Of a stretch of 64,000 nt of DNA, positions 1 through 10,375 are shown piece after piece. Source of the stretch: Hemicordylus capensis (taxonomy: Eukaryota; Chordata; Lepidosauria; Squamata; Cordylidae). The DNA is taken from assembly GCF_027244095.1 (NCBI RefSeq), contig NC_069658.1, forward strand, positions 417,286,687-417,350,686. Reading direction: 5' to 3'. Position 1 is the first letter of the stretch. The number at the start of each line of letters is the position of its first letter. Under the pieces are notes generated by a model, which was given only the letters and a program-made list of their open reading frames with translations, was not told where the DNA came from and did not search any database. A program made the translations under genes and the position numbers.

Positions 1-897
1 GATCAGCTGTAGGCAGTCTTTCCTCCTTGGCATTACTAGAGCTCAAGTGTAATAATGGGGAAATGGGAATACAAGTAACTCCTTTGGGTAGGGAGCAGAG
101 GATGGGCATGGGGAGGGGGAACGAAGGATCTCTATAATTGAAGCTTGGTTGCTGCCATTTCCCCTGGAATTTAGACCGACACCTTGCTGGAACTCCACGC
201 TGCAACCTACCGTACAGAACTGAAAGTATGTTTTGCTTCCTCCCCGGTCTTGTGCAAAACCAAGCGGTCAAATTCCAGGAGTTCCCTGGGCCTCATGTGG
301 TGCAAAAGTCAAAGAAATCATGTGCTGAATCAGAGGCTTTTTTCCAGCCTCTCCAGCACTTGCCACTGTTAAAGGGAATTTATGGAAACAGATGATTGCT
401 TGCTTTGTCCTTCTTTCTAGAAGCCAAACAGTTGGGCCAGAGCGGTCGCCCCATTCAATAAAGAGCAGGGCTTTCTTTGTGTGCTTTCTGCATTCACAAG
501 CGAATATAGAAATTGATACCTTGACAACTACGGTTTTCAGGTTTTAAGCCCCCATGGTGACAAAGAAAAGCATGGAAATCAGAGCATCAAGACTGAATTT
601 GAACAATCAGTATGAGTAATCAATTTAAGCATTAATTATAGACTGGAAAGATGATGGGAGTCTGTGTGGATATGTGGCCATACAGATGGGTTGTGGGTGG
701 ACAAGCGCAGCTCTTATTTCCCTTCCCAGCTGGCTTTAACACATTTTCCCCCAATTCTTTATTACTTACTTCCTCTTTCCATCCCTTTACTTCTCTTTCT
801 GATTCCCTAAATCCTGCCTGCTCATTCAGCTGAGACTCAAGACAGTCTCTGCTCACTACTGTATGCCCAAATTTATTTAAGCTGACCTATAAATATG

Positions 898-1091
898 GGT
901 TCCCTCTAACTTGTTTCAGCTGTGTGTGGCATTAGTTTTGTTCTGGACAGTAGTATCAAGGCAATGTGTGTGCACGTGCATTCAGAGTGGGGCCTTCCTG
1001 ATTCAACCTGAGAGGGATCTAAAATTAACTGAGCAGACATCCAAGAAACATGTGAGCATGTGCACACACACACACACCTTAGAGGGAACAC
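898..1091. repeat. hAT-like MITE, family A (GTTCCCTCTAA ends)
   Basis: The ends are inverted: GGTTCCCTCTAAC on the left and TTAGAGGGAACAC on the right. The interior shares phrases with 35494-35652 and 55775-55935, including GTTCTGGACAGTAGTATCAA and ATCTAAAATTAACTGAG. An (AC)n run near 1065 lies inside the right end. No coding capacity. Confidence 0.75.
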
Positions 1092-1138
1092 TTTGGTTCT
1101 GTTTCTTACCTTAATGTGATATGTTTATATTTTTTTTA

Positions 1139-1208
1139 AAAATTACTTATTTAAAATATTTCTATACCGCCCAAAACTTGCATCTCTGGGAGGTTTACAA
1201 GCAATATG
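1139..1208 (-). repeat. L2-type LINE 3' tail fragment
   Basis: Contains the antisense form of the squamate L2-type tail, TTTCTATACCGCCCAAAAC followed by GGAGGTTTACAA. Several copies of the same tail occur elsewhere in the window. Confidence 0.6.
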
Positions 1209-1209
1209 T

Positions 1210-2616
1210 TGATTGCTTGGCATGCAAATAGGTCTGAGATTAAAGAAGGGGTTGGAGTAATGGCTGCTGATATCACAAAAATACTGATGGCTTCCTAAAT
1301 CAAGAGCGAGCAATGATTTCTCTACAAAGTTCCTAAAGGGAAGGATGCAGGGTAGTGGTGGTCGGGGAAGATTCTTAATAAATGGCTGGTTTTCAAAGTT
1401 CGTTCCTTTCCCTCCCTCTCAATTTTTAGATTGTACCCCTTACATCTACACCAGCAAAACTAACTCACCAGAACAAAAAGACTAAGGTTGCCAACACACC
1501 AGATAAAACAGCCTGGCCTGCTATTGTGCCTTTAACAGCAGCTTGATCTGCAGAAATCAAAAGATGAAACTTTTTGCAACATGGAGATCAGTATCATCAC
1601 CTGTTGTCTACTGATTAATTTGCCATTAAAGGCACAGGAGCAGGAGCCCATGAAAAGATGGCAACCCTATTCAGAGATGTGGGACACAAATATAGAAGAT
1701 TCAGACTTGCCTCAAGATCAATAATTAATACTGACATCCAACCAAGGTTATGGGACCAAGGAGTCCTGAAGGATCTGCTGCCTTGCAGGCACATCTCTAC
1801 AGATGGGTCAGCACATCCTTGGACTAAGTTTTATGGAAAGCAAATTAAAAGAGAGCTTTCCCTTCTTATTCATATCCAAAGCCAGAAAGAAGAATGCCTT
1901 TCAGGATGAAACATTGAACAGTAAGAACCAGTCAGCTGAAGCTGGTCCTGTCCAGGAATTCACCTTCCATGGACTGTCCCTGGGTGCCTGGAAGCTCTGA
2001 TGTGTTCTTAAATCCCATCTTTTTGCTCTTAAAATTGTGCCCAGGTGCAGCTGGGGCTTCCCAACGCACTTCTGTGGATATTGTACTCAGAAGTACACCT
2101 AGTAATGCCTGGACCTGGAGCCTGGACCTAAAGGCCTTTGGGGCACCCCCCACCCCCGACATCTGCTGCAAGTTAAGCACCATTCCCCCCCCAACACACA
2201 CACACACTCACTGTGACACATACAGTATTTTTAACATGTGGGTTCTTGAGGGCACAAACAGCAACTACTCACAAGAAAGTAAGAATATAAAATAGGTATA
2301 TTTATGCAAATATGCATTCACAGAAACATTTCAACTCGCAACTTAACATATTCCCACCCCACATATATCTTTCCCCACTCCCCACTCTCTCTCTAAAGCA
2401 CCTGGCACAGGTCACAATCACACTCAGCCACCCAACACAGTGCAGGCCAGTGGCAACCACACCACCCAGGACAGACTAAAGAAGATTTGGGGGTCCCCAG
2501 GGGGTGTGGAGGCCCTGGACTTCGGCCCCAAAGTCCAGGGGTAAGAGTGCCACCGACTGTACTTGAGTACAGTATCCATGATGGAAGCAGAGAACAGGGC
2601 TAATATCAAGCTTCAG
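1210..2616. other. Intergenic stretch with no recognised gene
   Basis: Mostly unique-looking sequence with short (AC)n runs near 2196-2212 and no exon or repeat that I can name. The open frames here are short and lack family resemblance. Confidence 0.4.
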
Positions 2617-2749
2617 TGAGCTGTATTTGAAGAAAGTTAGTAATAATTAAGTCCCCTTGAAATTAATGGGTTTTAGCTACTCATGATTAACTTGTTCCAT
2701 TGATTTTAATGGTGCTGAGTCATAATTAAGTGACTTTGGATACAGCTCA
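2617..2749. repeat. Palindromic dispersed repeat
   Basis: The ends are inverted: TGAGCTGTAT on the left and ATACAGCTCA on the right. The two internal arms are complementary around ACTCATGATTAACTTG, with phrases such as CCTTGAAATTAATGGG facing CCATTGATTTTAATGG. This resembles a MITE dispersed in amniote genomes; I cannot name the family. Confidence 0.6.
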
Positions 2750-3639
2750 ATATGGACTTTGGATTATCTTTCATAACCTTTTGGCTTAGTGGGACATTCT
2801 ATGTTCCCAAATTTGTTTTTAAAAGATGGATTGCCATGTTAAATCTGTTTTTACGTTGGCCCCAATTGTTTCATGTAAATTTTTAAAGACAATCATAAAA
2901 TCCTATATTTGACTTTGGATAAAGTATAGAGAATATATAAAGTTAGTAATTTAGAATGCTGGAGACATGAGATGGATTAAATTGATCTTAAACCTATTTG
3001 CTGGGACTGATGTTAAGAAATATCAGATGCATGTAATTGAATACATTGCATGCATTACAAGATGTTTTATGTTACTGGTAATAAAAGACTGCATGGATAA
3101 TCAAATATACAACTTCTTGGTAATATGTCATTATCAGCCATCTTCAACTTGTCTTCAAATGTGGTAATCTACCAAAAAGTGGATTAATAAAATACTATAT
3201 TTACCTGAATCCAAGACTAGGTTTTCCCCAAGTTTTTTATATATTAGAGATCAGGGTGTCTTAAATTCAGAGTTCTGTTCCTTTCAAGTAAATGCAGGTA
3301 TAATATCTACTTTTTCTATTTGGGTAAATACAGTATGGTATTTAGTATTAACAACTAACTGAAATTAAATCCATTCAGAAAAAGGTGTTTGTGGTGTAAC
3401 ATTGTGGTCCTTGTGTTAGATTTTTGATAGCTCATCATAAATTGAGTGGTATAGAGAACTGTCTCTAATGGGAATGTGCATTTCCATCTATGTACTAAGC
3501 TGGGAGATGGCTGGAACATAAGTGGAGGAAAATTCGGGATGAGTCTGAGTTGAACACAGGTTAGAGCTGATTATTGAGCCTACTCTGTGGTAGTGATGGA
3601 GCAGAAGAAACACTTTTTTTCATCCATGATTGCATTCTC

Positions 3640-4290
3640 TCAGTGTTTTCCAGCAGGGCTTTTCCGTGTGGTGTGGGGCCTTTTAAAATCCGGAATCTGC
3701 AGCTGGTACAAAATATTTACTGGGACTGGACGTTTCGCTTCATCAGCTGCACTGGCTCCCAGTCTGTTTCCGGGCCCAATTCAAGATGCTGGTTTTAACA
3801 TTTAAAGCCCTTGGGACCGGGTTACCTGAGGGAGTGCCTTATCCCATATGACCCAACTCGGTCCTTAAGATCCTCTTTAGAGGCCCTCCTCTGGGTGCTC
3901 CTGCCAAATGAGGTGAGGTGGGTGGCTACTAGGGAGAGGGCCTTTTCAGTGGTTGCACCCCGTTTATGGAATAGCCTCCCCAGTGAGGTGTGCCTGGCTT
4001 CATCATTTGTTCTTTTAGAAGCCAGGTAAAGACCTTTTTGTTTACTCAGGCCTTTTAAATTTTATTTTTCTAAAAATTGTGATTTCATTGTAACTGATTT
4101 GAAAAAAAATCTTTATAAAATTATTTTTGTATTGTATTTTGTACTCCCTCCCCCCTTTTTTTGGTCTGTTATGATTTAATGTGTTTTTTTATCTCATGTT
4201 TTAATGTTGTGTTATAAGCCGCCCAAAGAATAATTTGTTATGGGGCGGCTGACAAATAAAGTTTATTTATAATAATTATAATTATAATTT
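3640..4290 (+). mobile_element. L2-clade LINE, 3' end of ORF2 plus tail
   Basis: The translated pieces match the C terminus of L2 ORF2: a region resembling HWLPV...FKVLVLTFKAL, then GLGPxYLRE-like text, and finally RAFSVVAPRLWNSLPSEV. An AT-rich 3' UTR follows, ending in GCCGCCCAAAG...GGGGCGGC and an ATAATT-rich tail near 4255-4290. The element is 5'-truncated, so endonuclease and most of the reverse transcriptase are missing, and it carries stops and frame changes. Confidence 0.82.
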
Positions 4291-4299
4291 ACTTTGGTA

Positions 4300-5150
4300 T
4301 CTTCTATAGTCTTGTTTTGTTCTGTTTTTTAATGATGCAACTTTATACCAGACTTGAATATGACTACTTGTCTTTAAACCCTTGTGCATTTAACAGCTGC
4401 ATGAGAAACAAATAATTTGGCAGAGCGAATTTTCCCCATGAGTGCAATGCATTCACTTGCTGAATTTTTGCTTTCCTGTAGCTCTTGCTACAGCTGGCAA
4501 TCCTATGCAAACGATCGTATCAAAGGTGGTCTTTCTGGTTAACAACATGTGCTTGTATGCATTAAATTGTAAATCATCTCACATTTCCCAACAATTTGAT
4601 GATGTTTATCATTCTTTCTAAAAATGCACTTTCACATGATGAAATGCAGGAATCTGCAGTTCACCGTGTGGAGTTGCATATAATAACCATAATTTGTTTC
4701 CTATGGTTAAACATTGATTTCCCCACAAGAGGGCACATTTCTAAGGAAGTTATAAGAAATTCAGGGAAGAATGGCACAGCTGTGCCTCTTGGGATGATAC
4801 TGCTCCAGGAAAGTTAAATAAACTTTGAATAACCCCTTCCTGAACTGGATGAAAATAAATATATATGTTTAAAGGCAAATTCAGGATCTAAATAGACATG
4901 ATGGGAGGCGCAGGGCTGCTGCCTGCTATGATATTATTGTGCTGTACATTACACTGCCTCTGTCTCACATCGTTGGCTGTTGATGGCTGGCTGAAGCTAT
5001 GGGCAATGTGATAACATCAAGTTAAACATAATGTATGAGGTGATGGCATGGGGAAAGGGGGAGGGGGAGGAGACCGAGTGGCCACAGCTCCACATCTCCT
5101 GGCTGTAACATCTAGTTAGACATTTATTTTACTCTGATATGACTCTGTCC
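4300..5150. other. Intergenic stretch without recognised features
   Basis: AT-rich sequence between the L2 and Bov-B fragments. No exon, RNA gene or nameable repeat was recognised. Confidence 0.35.
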
Positions 5151-5154
5151 AGAC

Positions 5155-5750
5155 ATTGAAGTGGTGGGTAGCTACTGCCTTTTGGGATCAACCATGAAAA
5201 ACATCCAGCAGTCAAGAAATACACTGCAGACTAGCACTTGGTAGGGTTGCAATGAAGGCCTTGGAAAAGATATTTAGATGTGTCTACACCCACAAAGATT
5301 AGAATCGTTTGGACAATGGTCTTCCCCGTGACACTCTATGGATGTGAAAGCTGAACTTTGAAAAAGCAAGATAGAAAAAGCATTGACGCTTTTGAACTTT
5401 GGTGCTGGAGAAGACTTTTGGGGATACCATGGACAGCCAGGAAAACAAACAAATGGATCATAGAACAAATCAATCCAGAATTTTCACTGGAGGCACAAGT
5501 GACCAGGCTCAAACTATCATACTTTGGGCACATTATGTGAAAACCCAGCTCCCTTGAGAAGTCCATAATGCTGGGGAAAGTTGAAGGAAAGAGAAGAAGA
5601 GGACGACCAGCAGCAAGGTGGGTGGACTCAATTACAACAGCAATGAATGCACCACTGAGAGACCTTAAAGGCCAAGTTGAAGACAGATCATCCTGGAGAG
5701 AATCTATCTATGTGGTCGCTAAGAGTCGACACTGACTTGACGGCACTCAC
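5155..5750 (+). mobile_element. Bov-B (RTE clade) LINE 3' end
   Basis: A frame in 5340-5540 reads KKQDRKSIDAFELWCWRRLL, then GIPWTARKTNKWI and LKLSYFGHIM. This is the well-known Bov-B C-terminal motif (IDAFELWCWRRLL.VPWTAR, FGH). Next comes GGAAAGAGAAGAAGAGGACG, then the Bov-B tail ending in GACTTGACGGCAC and short CACT repeats. It is heavily 5'-truncated and broken in frame. The end matches the tail borrowed by the Sauria SINEs at 17.7, 18.0 and 25.6 kb, which Bov-B machinery is thought to mobilise. Confidence 0.9.
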
Positions 5751-5754
5751 TCAC

Positions 5755-6135
5755 TCACCCCCTGACTCTGTCCACCCTGAGATCCTCTGCAGTGGCTCTC
5801 TTGTGTGTCTCTTTGCCTTCTGAGGCTCAGCTGGTAGTGGTGCAGGAGAGGATCTGCTCCATTGTAGCACCTACCCTGCAGAACTCCCTTCAGCAAGACG
5901 GAGGGAGACTGGCTTCCTTTCTGTCGGTATTCTGCTGCCAACAGCAGACTTGCCTTTTTCAGCTGGTCTTTGCCATCTCTGACTGTTGTCATGTTTTGTT
6001 TTACTCTGTTCTTGTGGGCTTACGTTTTATGGACTGCTGTAGCTTGGTTAGTTTGATTGACTTGTTTTAATGAAATGTTAGCTGCTTTGAACTTTCTTTG
6101 GGAGAAGTGGGATATAAATCTGCTTATACCCACTC
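5755..6135 (+). mobile_element. L2-clade LINE 3' fragment
   Basis: A degenerate C-terminal ORF2 piece (ERICSIVAPTLQNSL) is followed by a 3' UTR ending GCTTTGAACTTTCTTTGGGA and GGGATATAAATCTGCTTAT. It abuts the Bov-B end. It is truncated and shows coding decay. Confidence 0.6.
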
Positions 6136-6164
6136 CGCCCCCCCCACAAAAAAAAGTCCAGTTA

Positions 6165-6465
6165 GCAGGGACAGGAAATAGGGTCTTTTTTATTGGGATC
6201 CCCTTGACTTGGGAATGTCATCCCAGATTAGCTTCGCCATACTCTCACCTTCTGAGTTTTAAAGAAACCACTGAAAGTCCATCTTTTTAGAGAGGCTTTT
6301 AAGAAGTGCGTTATTCTTTGTTTCCATAAGTTTTTGATCTGCAAATCTGATTTTAACTTGATCTAGTTTTTAACTGATTTTTATAGTTTTGCATTTGTAA
6401 CTGTTTTATTGTCTTTGTGAGCTGCCCAAAGCAGTATTGTACTGGAAGGGTGGAATATAATTATT

Positions 6466-6505
<40 letters not shown>

Positions 6506-6510
6506 ATACT
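6165..6510 (+). mobile_element. L2-clade LINE 3' end with (AAAT)n tail
   Basis: A degenerate C-terminal coding piece and an AT-rich UTR lead into GAGCTGCCCAAAGCAGTATT and an (AAAT)n microsatellite at about 6466-6507. Same 3' architecture as the other L2-type copies. Confidence 0.6.
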
Positions 6511-6653
6511 TTCCTTCCCTGTTGGGATTCAGAATGTGTCTCTGGGTTTGTGTTCCTGTAGTGTGCAGCATTTGCAAGGGGGATGCATGCATTTAATTTT
6601 TTTAAAAAAATAAAATAAAATAATTCAATTTCATTATTGTATTGTATTAATTT

Positions 6654-7043
6654 CAGAGGTGTAACTATAGGGGGGGCAGGGGGGGCATGTGCCCCGGGCG
6701 CCATCTTTTCTGGTCACGTGGGGGGCGCCGCCATGACCAAAATTTTTTTAAATTTAAAATTTTTTGTTGTTAATACAAATGTTTCCTGCTCAGTGCAGCA
6801 GTGCTGCAGCAGTCAAGGGAGCGCGTCGGTGCCCCCTTCCCCATGAGCGGTCCCTTCCACGCCGCCTGCGCCCCCCCCCCTTGCTTTGCTGGCACCTGGC
6901 GGCCAGTCAGTGGCCTGGCTTGGCGGCGGCAGTGGGCACTTGTGAGGAAAAACCTAAGTATAATGTAGTATGTTGGGGGGGCGGCGGGGGGGGCGCCATT
7001 TCAGTGCTTGCCCCAGGCGCCGTTTTCCCTAGTTACGCCTCTG
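6654..7043. mobile_element. hAT-type MITE (CAGAGGYGTAACTA ends), 390 bp
   Basis: The left end CAGAGGTGTAACTATAGGGG is inverted as CCCTAGTTACGCCTCTG on the right. An exact 8-bp target duplication, ATTAATTT, flanks it (6646-6653 and 7044-7051), which identifies the hAT superfamily. The interior is GC-rich with G runs and has no transposase. The intact duplication suggests a fairly recent insertion. Confidence 0.93.
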
Positions 7044-7194
7044 ATTAATTTAAAAGGTTTCTAGGACTCCAAACTCTCAAGGCAGCTAGTTACATCTGTG
7101 GATGCACATAACTCAGAAAACAACCTTGCAGAATATAGAGCATAAGAATGACAGACATAGAATCTTGCAGCTTTCCTTTCGTTAATCATTCATT

Positions 7195-7350
7195 ACAGTT
7201 TTATCCCTCCATTTCAACAAGGAACTCAGGGTGGCACTCATGGTTGTCCCCTGCTTGATTGTCTTTTCACAACCCTGAGATAGGCTAGGCTGAGAGAGAA
7301 TGACTGGCCCAAGGTCACTCCAAAAGCTACATGGCCAAGTGGGGATTTTA
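7195..7350 (-). repeat. MIR-like CORE-SINE fragment
   Basis: The antisense core is present: CACAACCCTGAGATAGGCTA, followed by TGACTGGCCCAAGGTCACTC. It compares well with the fuller copies at 15140-15390 and 61158-61385. Confidence 0.65.
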
Positions 7351-7508
7351 ATCAATTCCCAGTCCAGTAGTCTAACCCTTTGGTGCTCTAGTGGAATGAC
7401 ATTTCATTCCGACTTAACTACAATTAGAGTCTACCACTCTGCCTACCACCAGAGTCAAGAAAAATGCAACTTGAACTCATGGCAAACTGGGCAAGCCATT
7501 CACAACAA

Positions 7509-7683
7509 AGAGTCCTGTGGCACCTTAAAGATGCACAGATTTGTCATGGCACAGGTTTTTGTGAACTACAGGCCATCAGATGCAGGGAGTGCTCTACTCA
7601 GCAGATAACAGTTCATGCATCTGATAGTGAGCAAGTTCATGCCACAATAAACTGGTTAGTCTTCAAGATGCCACAAGACTCTG
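7509..7683. repeat. Foldback dispersed repeat (GAGTCCTGTGGCACCTTA ends)
   Basis: Left GAGTCCTGTGGCACCTTAAA and right TTCAAGATGCCACAAGACTC are inverted copies, with a central region naming the same bases in both directions (CATCAGATGC...GCATCTGATA). This is a palindromic MITE-like repeat seen widely in amniotes; I cannot assign the superfamily. Confidence 0.7.
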
Positions 7684-7689
7684 GCCATA

Positions 7690-8720
7690 TTAGCATGTAC
7701 TGCAAAACCACAAGTCCAATGGACCCGCGGATCCACTCCCCACCCCACCCTGCTCTCCTGTCTGCATTTGGACGAAATGGAAAGTGGGCTTTCTGCAGTC
7801 AGGGAGATTGCAGAGAGGAGCGGGAACTGGCTGTGTGGGCTTCCTTCTTGCATGAAGGACTGCCTGCACAACCAGAGAGAGGGAAGAGCTTCCTCCCCCA
7901 GCTCTGGTTACAGTGAATGCAGTCTCTAGTTCTGTCTTTGCTTGTAACACTCGGAAACTCAAACCTCGGGTATGAGCAGTGAAACTCACTACAAACTGAG
8001 GGTTCTGGCTGGAGTTTCCTGAGCACAACCTCAGGTCGGTTTCCAAACAGGACTGGCGTTGCACACATTCAGACATACAGGTTTGGCAATCTCTGCCCAC
8101 TATAACTCCAGGTTCCCATCATGTGTGAATGTGGCCACTTTGTTGTTTTTGCTGCAGCAGACTAATTCAGCAACCCCTCTGAGGTTTGAAGTCATTTGCA
8201 ACAAGGAGGATGACCATGGACAGAGGAGAGTAAAACAAGTGCTGTGTGGGGGTGAGGATGCTGCCCTGCCCATTGGCCTTCACATGCCAACTGCATTCAG
8301 GTTTGAGCTATTTTGTGGGGGGGGGATGGGGGGGTTGATATGGATTTCAGTGGGGTTTGGATTGCAGCCACCTGGGCACAGTCTAGCACAGTGATCTTCG
8401 CCATCTTTCAAGGGTGGGCCACTTCGGCAAAAGCCCTTCAGTGTGAGAGCCATTTCCCACTGCACTGACTCTGGGAGGGCCGATGGGAGCCGTCACTGGT
8501 GAAGAAGTTAGCCATGACTTGAATCCCCACATGGAATAGAACTGAGCCAACAGCCTGATGCCATCTTTTCCGCTGGCCTCTGTAGCTGTGCCTTTACTAG
8601 TAGCTTCATTTGCAGACATTAACTGGCAGGGTAAAGCGGGTGGTTGAAGCATAATAAGAAAGAAACTAGCTGGGCTGGGCGCAGAGCATCTGCACCTCCA
8701 CTGCCCGGCTGGCCTGCTTC
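7690..8720. other. Intergenic stretch with no recognised gene
   Basis: Moderately GC-rich sequence with several long but unconvincing open frames on both strands. From about 8388 to 8720 it looks like an unclassified repeat. No exon was recognised. Confidence 0.35.
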
Positions 8721-8721
8721 T

Positions 8722-8723
<2 letters not shown>

Positions 8724-8778
<55 letters not shown>
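8724..8778. repeat. (TA)n microsatellite
   Basis: An uninterrupted TA dinucleotide run of about 27 units. Confidence 0.98.
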
Positions 8779-8781
<3 letters not shown>

Positions 8782-8867
8782 AAGCCTGGGTGAACAAGAA
8801 GGTAGTGCATGGAACGGGGCAATTCCACTCCATTGCAAAGTTGTGCAAGCTCAGCCCATTATTTCTA

Positions 8868-8967
8868 ATATGCAACTTTGTACATGCAATCGTGTCTACT
8901 CAGAGGTATGTTCTCATTTGTTCAATGAGGTTTATTCCCAGGTAATTGGGCATAGGACTGTAGCGTA
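8868..8967. repeat. Short dispersed repeat, family E
   Basis: Contains TTTATTCCCAGGTAATTGGG followed by CATAGGACTGTAGC. Related copies are at about 60110-60225 (GACTCCCAGGTAAGTGTG), 63195-63295 and 63660-63715. Family unnamed. Confidence 0.55.
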
Positions 8968-8969
8968 AG

Positions 8970-9940
8970 AAACCTTGGGCCAGTCACACTTACCTCACAG
9001 GGCTGTTATGAATACAAAGGGGTGTGTGTGGAGGGGGGAAGGGAAGAGTGGTGGTGGGGAGGAATGTAATGAATATATTACTAGGGGGAAACATGTAAAT
9101 TCACCTTTCCTTACCACCTCCTGCCAGCGCAAGGAGAGAATAATCCAAATCTCTGGTCTCTCAGCACACTAACTTTCTCCTCTGTGCCTGATGAAATCAA
9201 GTCATTTTTGTTTCTGCTCAAGCCTTTTTTGAGCAGAGCTGTCCTTTATTCATCACTGTCCCTTGTTATTCATCAGTGGTAAAGAAGCAAAAAGGGGTGG
9301 GAAGCGAGGACAGAGAGGCTAGAGCCCTTTGGCAATCACAGGCGTGTTCTGGGCTGCATTCCAGGACGTCTGTGTTGCTTGCCCAACCTTTGGGTCGATG
9401 TGTTTGTCTGCCGAGTCACCCTTCCGAACATGTCGTGTGGTGGGGAACGCAACACACCGCTGCACTTCAGCCTGAAGACAACGTTGCAAACAAAATGAAA
9501 ACCAAGAACCAAAACAACAACAGCAACAAAACCCAGCCATTATTCAAGTCCAACAGAAAAACCTGTTGCATATTTGTGTGCCTTACAAGACATGTTATCT
9601 GTTTTTTGTTGCCTTACCTGCATGCCGCAAGATTGGGCTCCTCCTCCTCTACCTCCAATAAAGAGTAAATAAAATAACTGATGATCTATCTATCTTCCTA
9701 TCTATCTGAGAAATTTGGGAAACTGAGCTCAAACAAGTATTGAGCAGGTAGAGTTGTGAAGAAGCAGGCCTGTAAAGAGGGAGAGACAGATATGCTCCCA
9801 GTGGAAATAAGAGATGATAGTATAGTATCCCTTGAGTGAAATCAGCAAGTTGGGAGAAGAGTTTGCCCTTCCCCTGACAGCCTCTTACAGCTCTTGACAG
9901 AACCAGCTCACCCCACAAATCTTCATAAATAATAGCTCAA
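8970..9940. other. Intergenic stretch with little recognised content
   Basis: A short CORE-SINE-like scrap (GGGCCAGTCACACTTACCTC) lies near 8979. A purine-rich tract follows near 9020-9060, and short CTAT/ATCT runs occur near 9685-9710. No exon was recognised. Confidence 0.35.
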
Positions 9941-9942
9941 TA

Positions 9943-10118
9943 CAGGGGCATAACTACTATTAGGCAAGGGGAGGTGGCTGCCTGGGGGCCCCCATGCCTC
10001 GAGCCCCCCCCCCGGCAAGCCACATGACTGTATATTGTGAAGTGTGTGTGTTTGTATCAGGGAGGGGCCCATTTTAAAATTTTGTCTCTGGGCCCACTCC
10101 AGCCTTGTTACGCCCCTG
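9943..10118. mobile_element. hAT-type MITE (CAGGGGCATAACTA ends), 176 bp
   Basis: The left end CAGGGGCATAACTACT and the right end TTGTTACGCCCCTG are inverted. The 8-bp target duplication GCTCAATA is exact (9935-9942 and 10119-10126). The ends match those of the 390-bp element at 6654, so both probably used the same hAT transposase. No coding capacity. Confidence 0.92.
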
Positions 10119-10276
10119 GCTCAATAACAATAACAACAACAACTTTTCTGTTGCTTAGAAGTTCCCCTCCTTTTCACCCCATTAAGTCAACTAGTTTCTG
10201 TAAATAGATTAATCAAATGCTTAATTAATGTGGTGGTTCAAATATTTTCATAAACTGGATCTTCATGCTAATATTC

Positions 10277-10301
10277 GTGTGTGTGTGTGTGTGTGTGTGT
10301 G
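10277..10301. repeat. (GT)n microsatellite
   Basis: An uninterrupted GT run of about 12 units shortly before the CpG-rich block. Confidence 0.95.
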
Positions 10302-10375
10302 AATTTTGTCCCGTTTTACTGTGAAATAGTGTCTGTTTCAATTTTGGAGTATTCAGGCAGAGTTCTTATTTGAAC

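Noticed and set aside
8383-8838. Open frame reading through the (TA)n tract as IYIYIY repeats
   Set aside because: The frame is an artefact of the microsatellite; flanking parts show no family resemblance.
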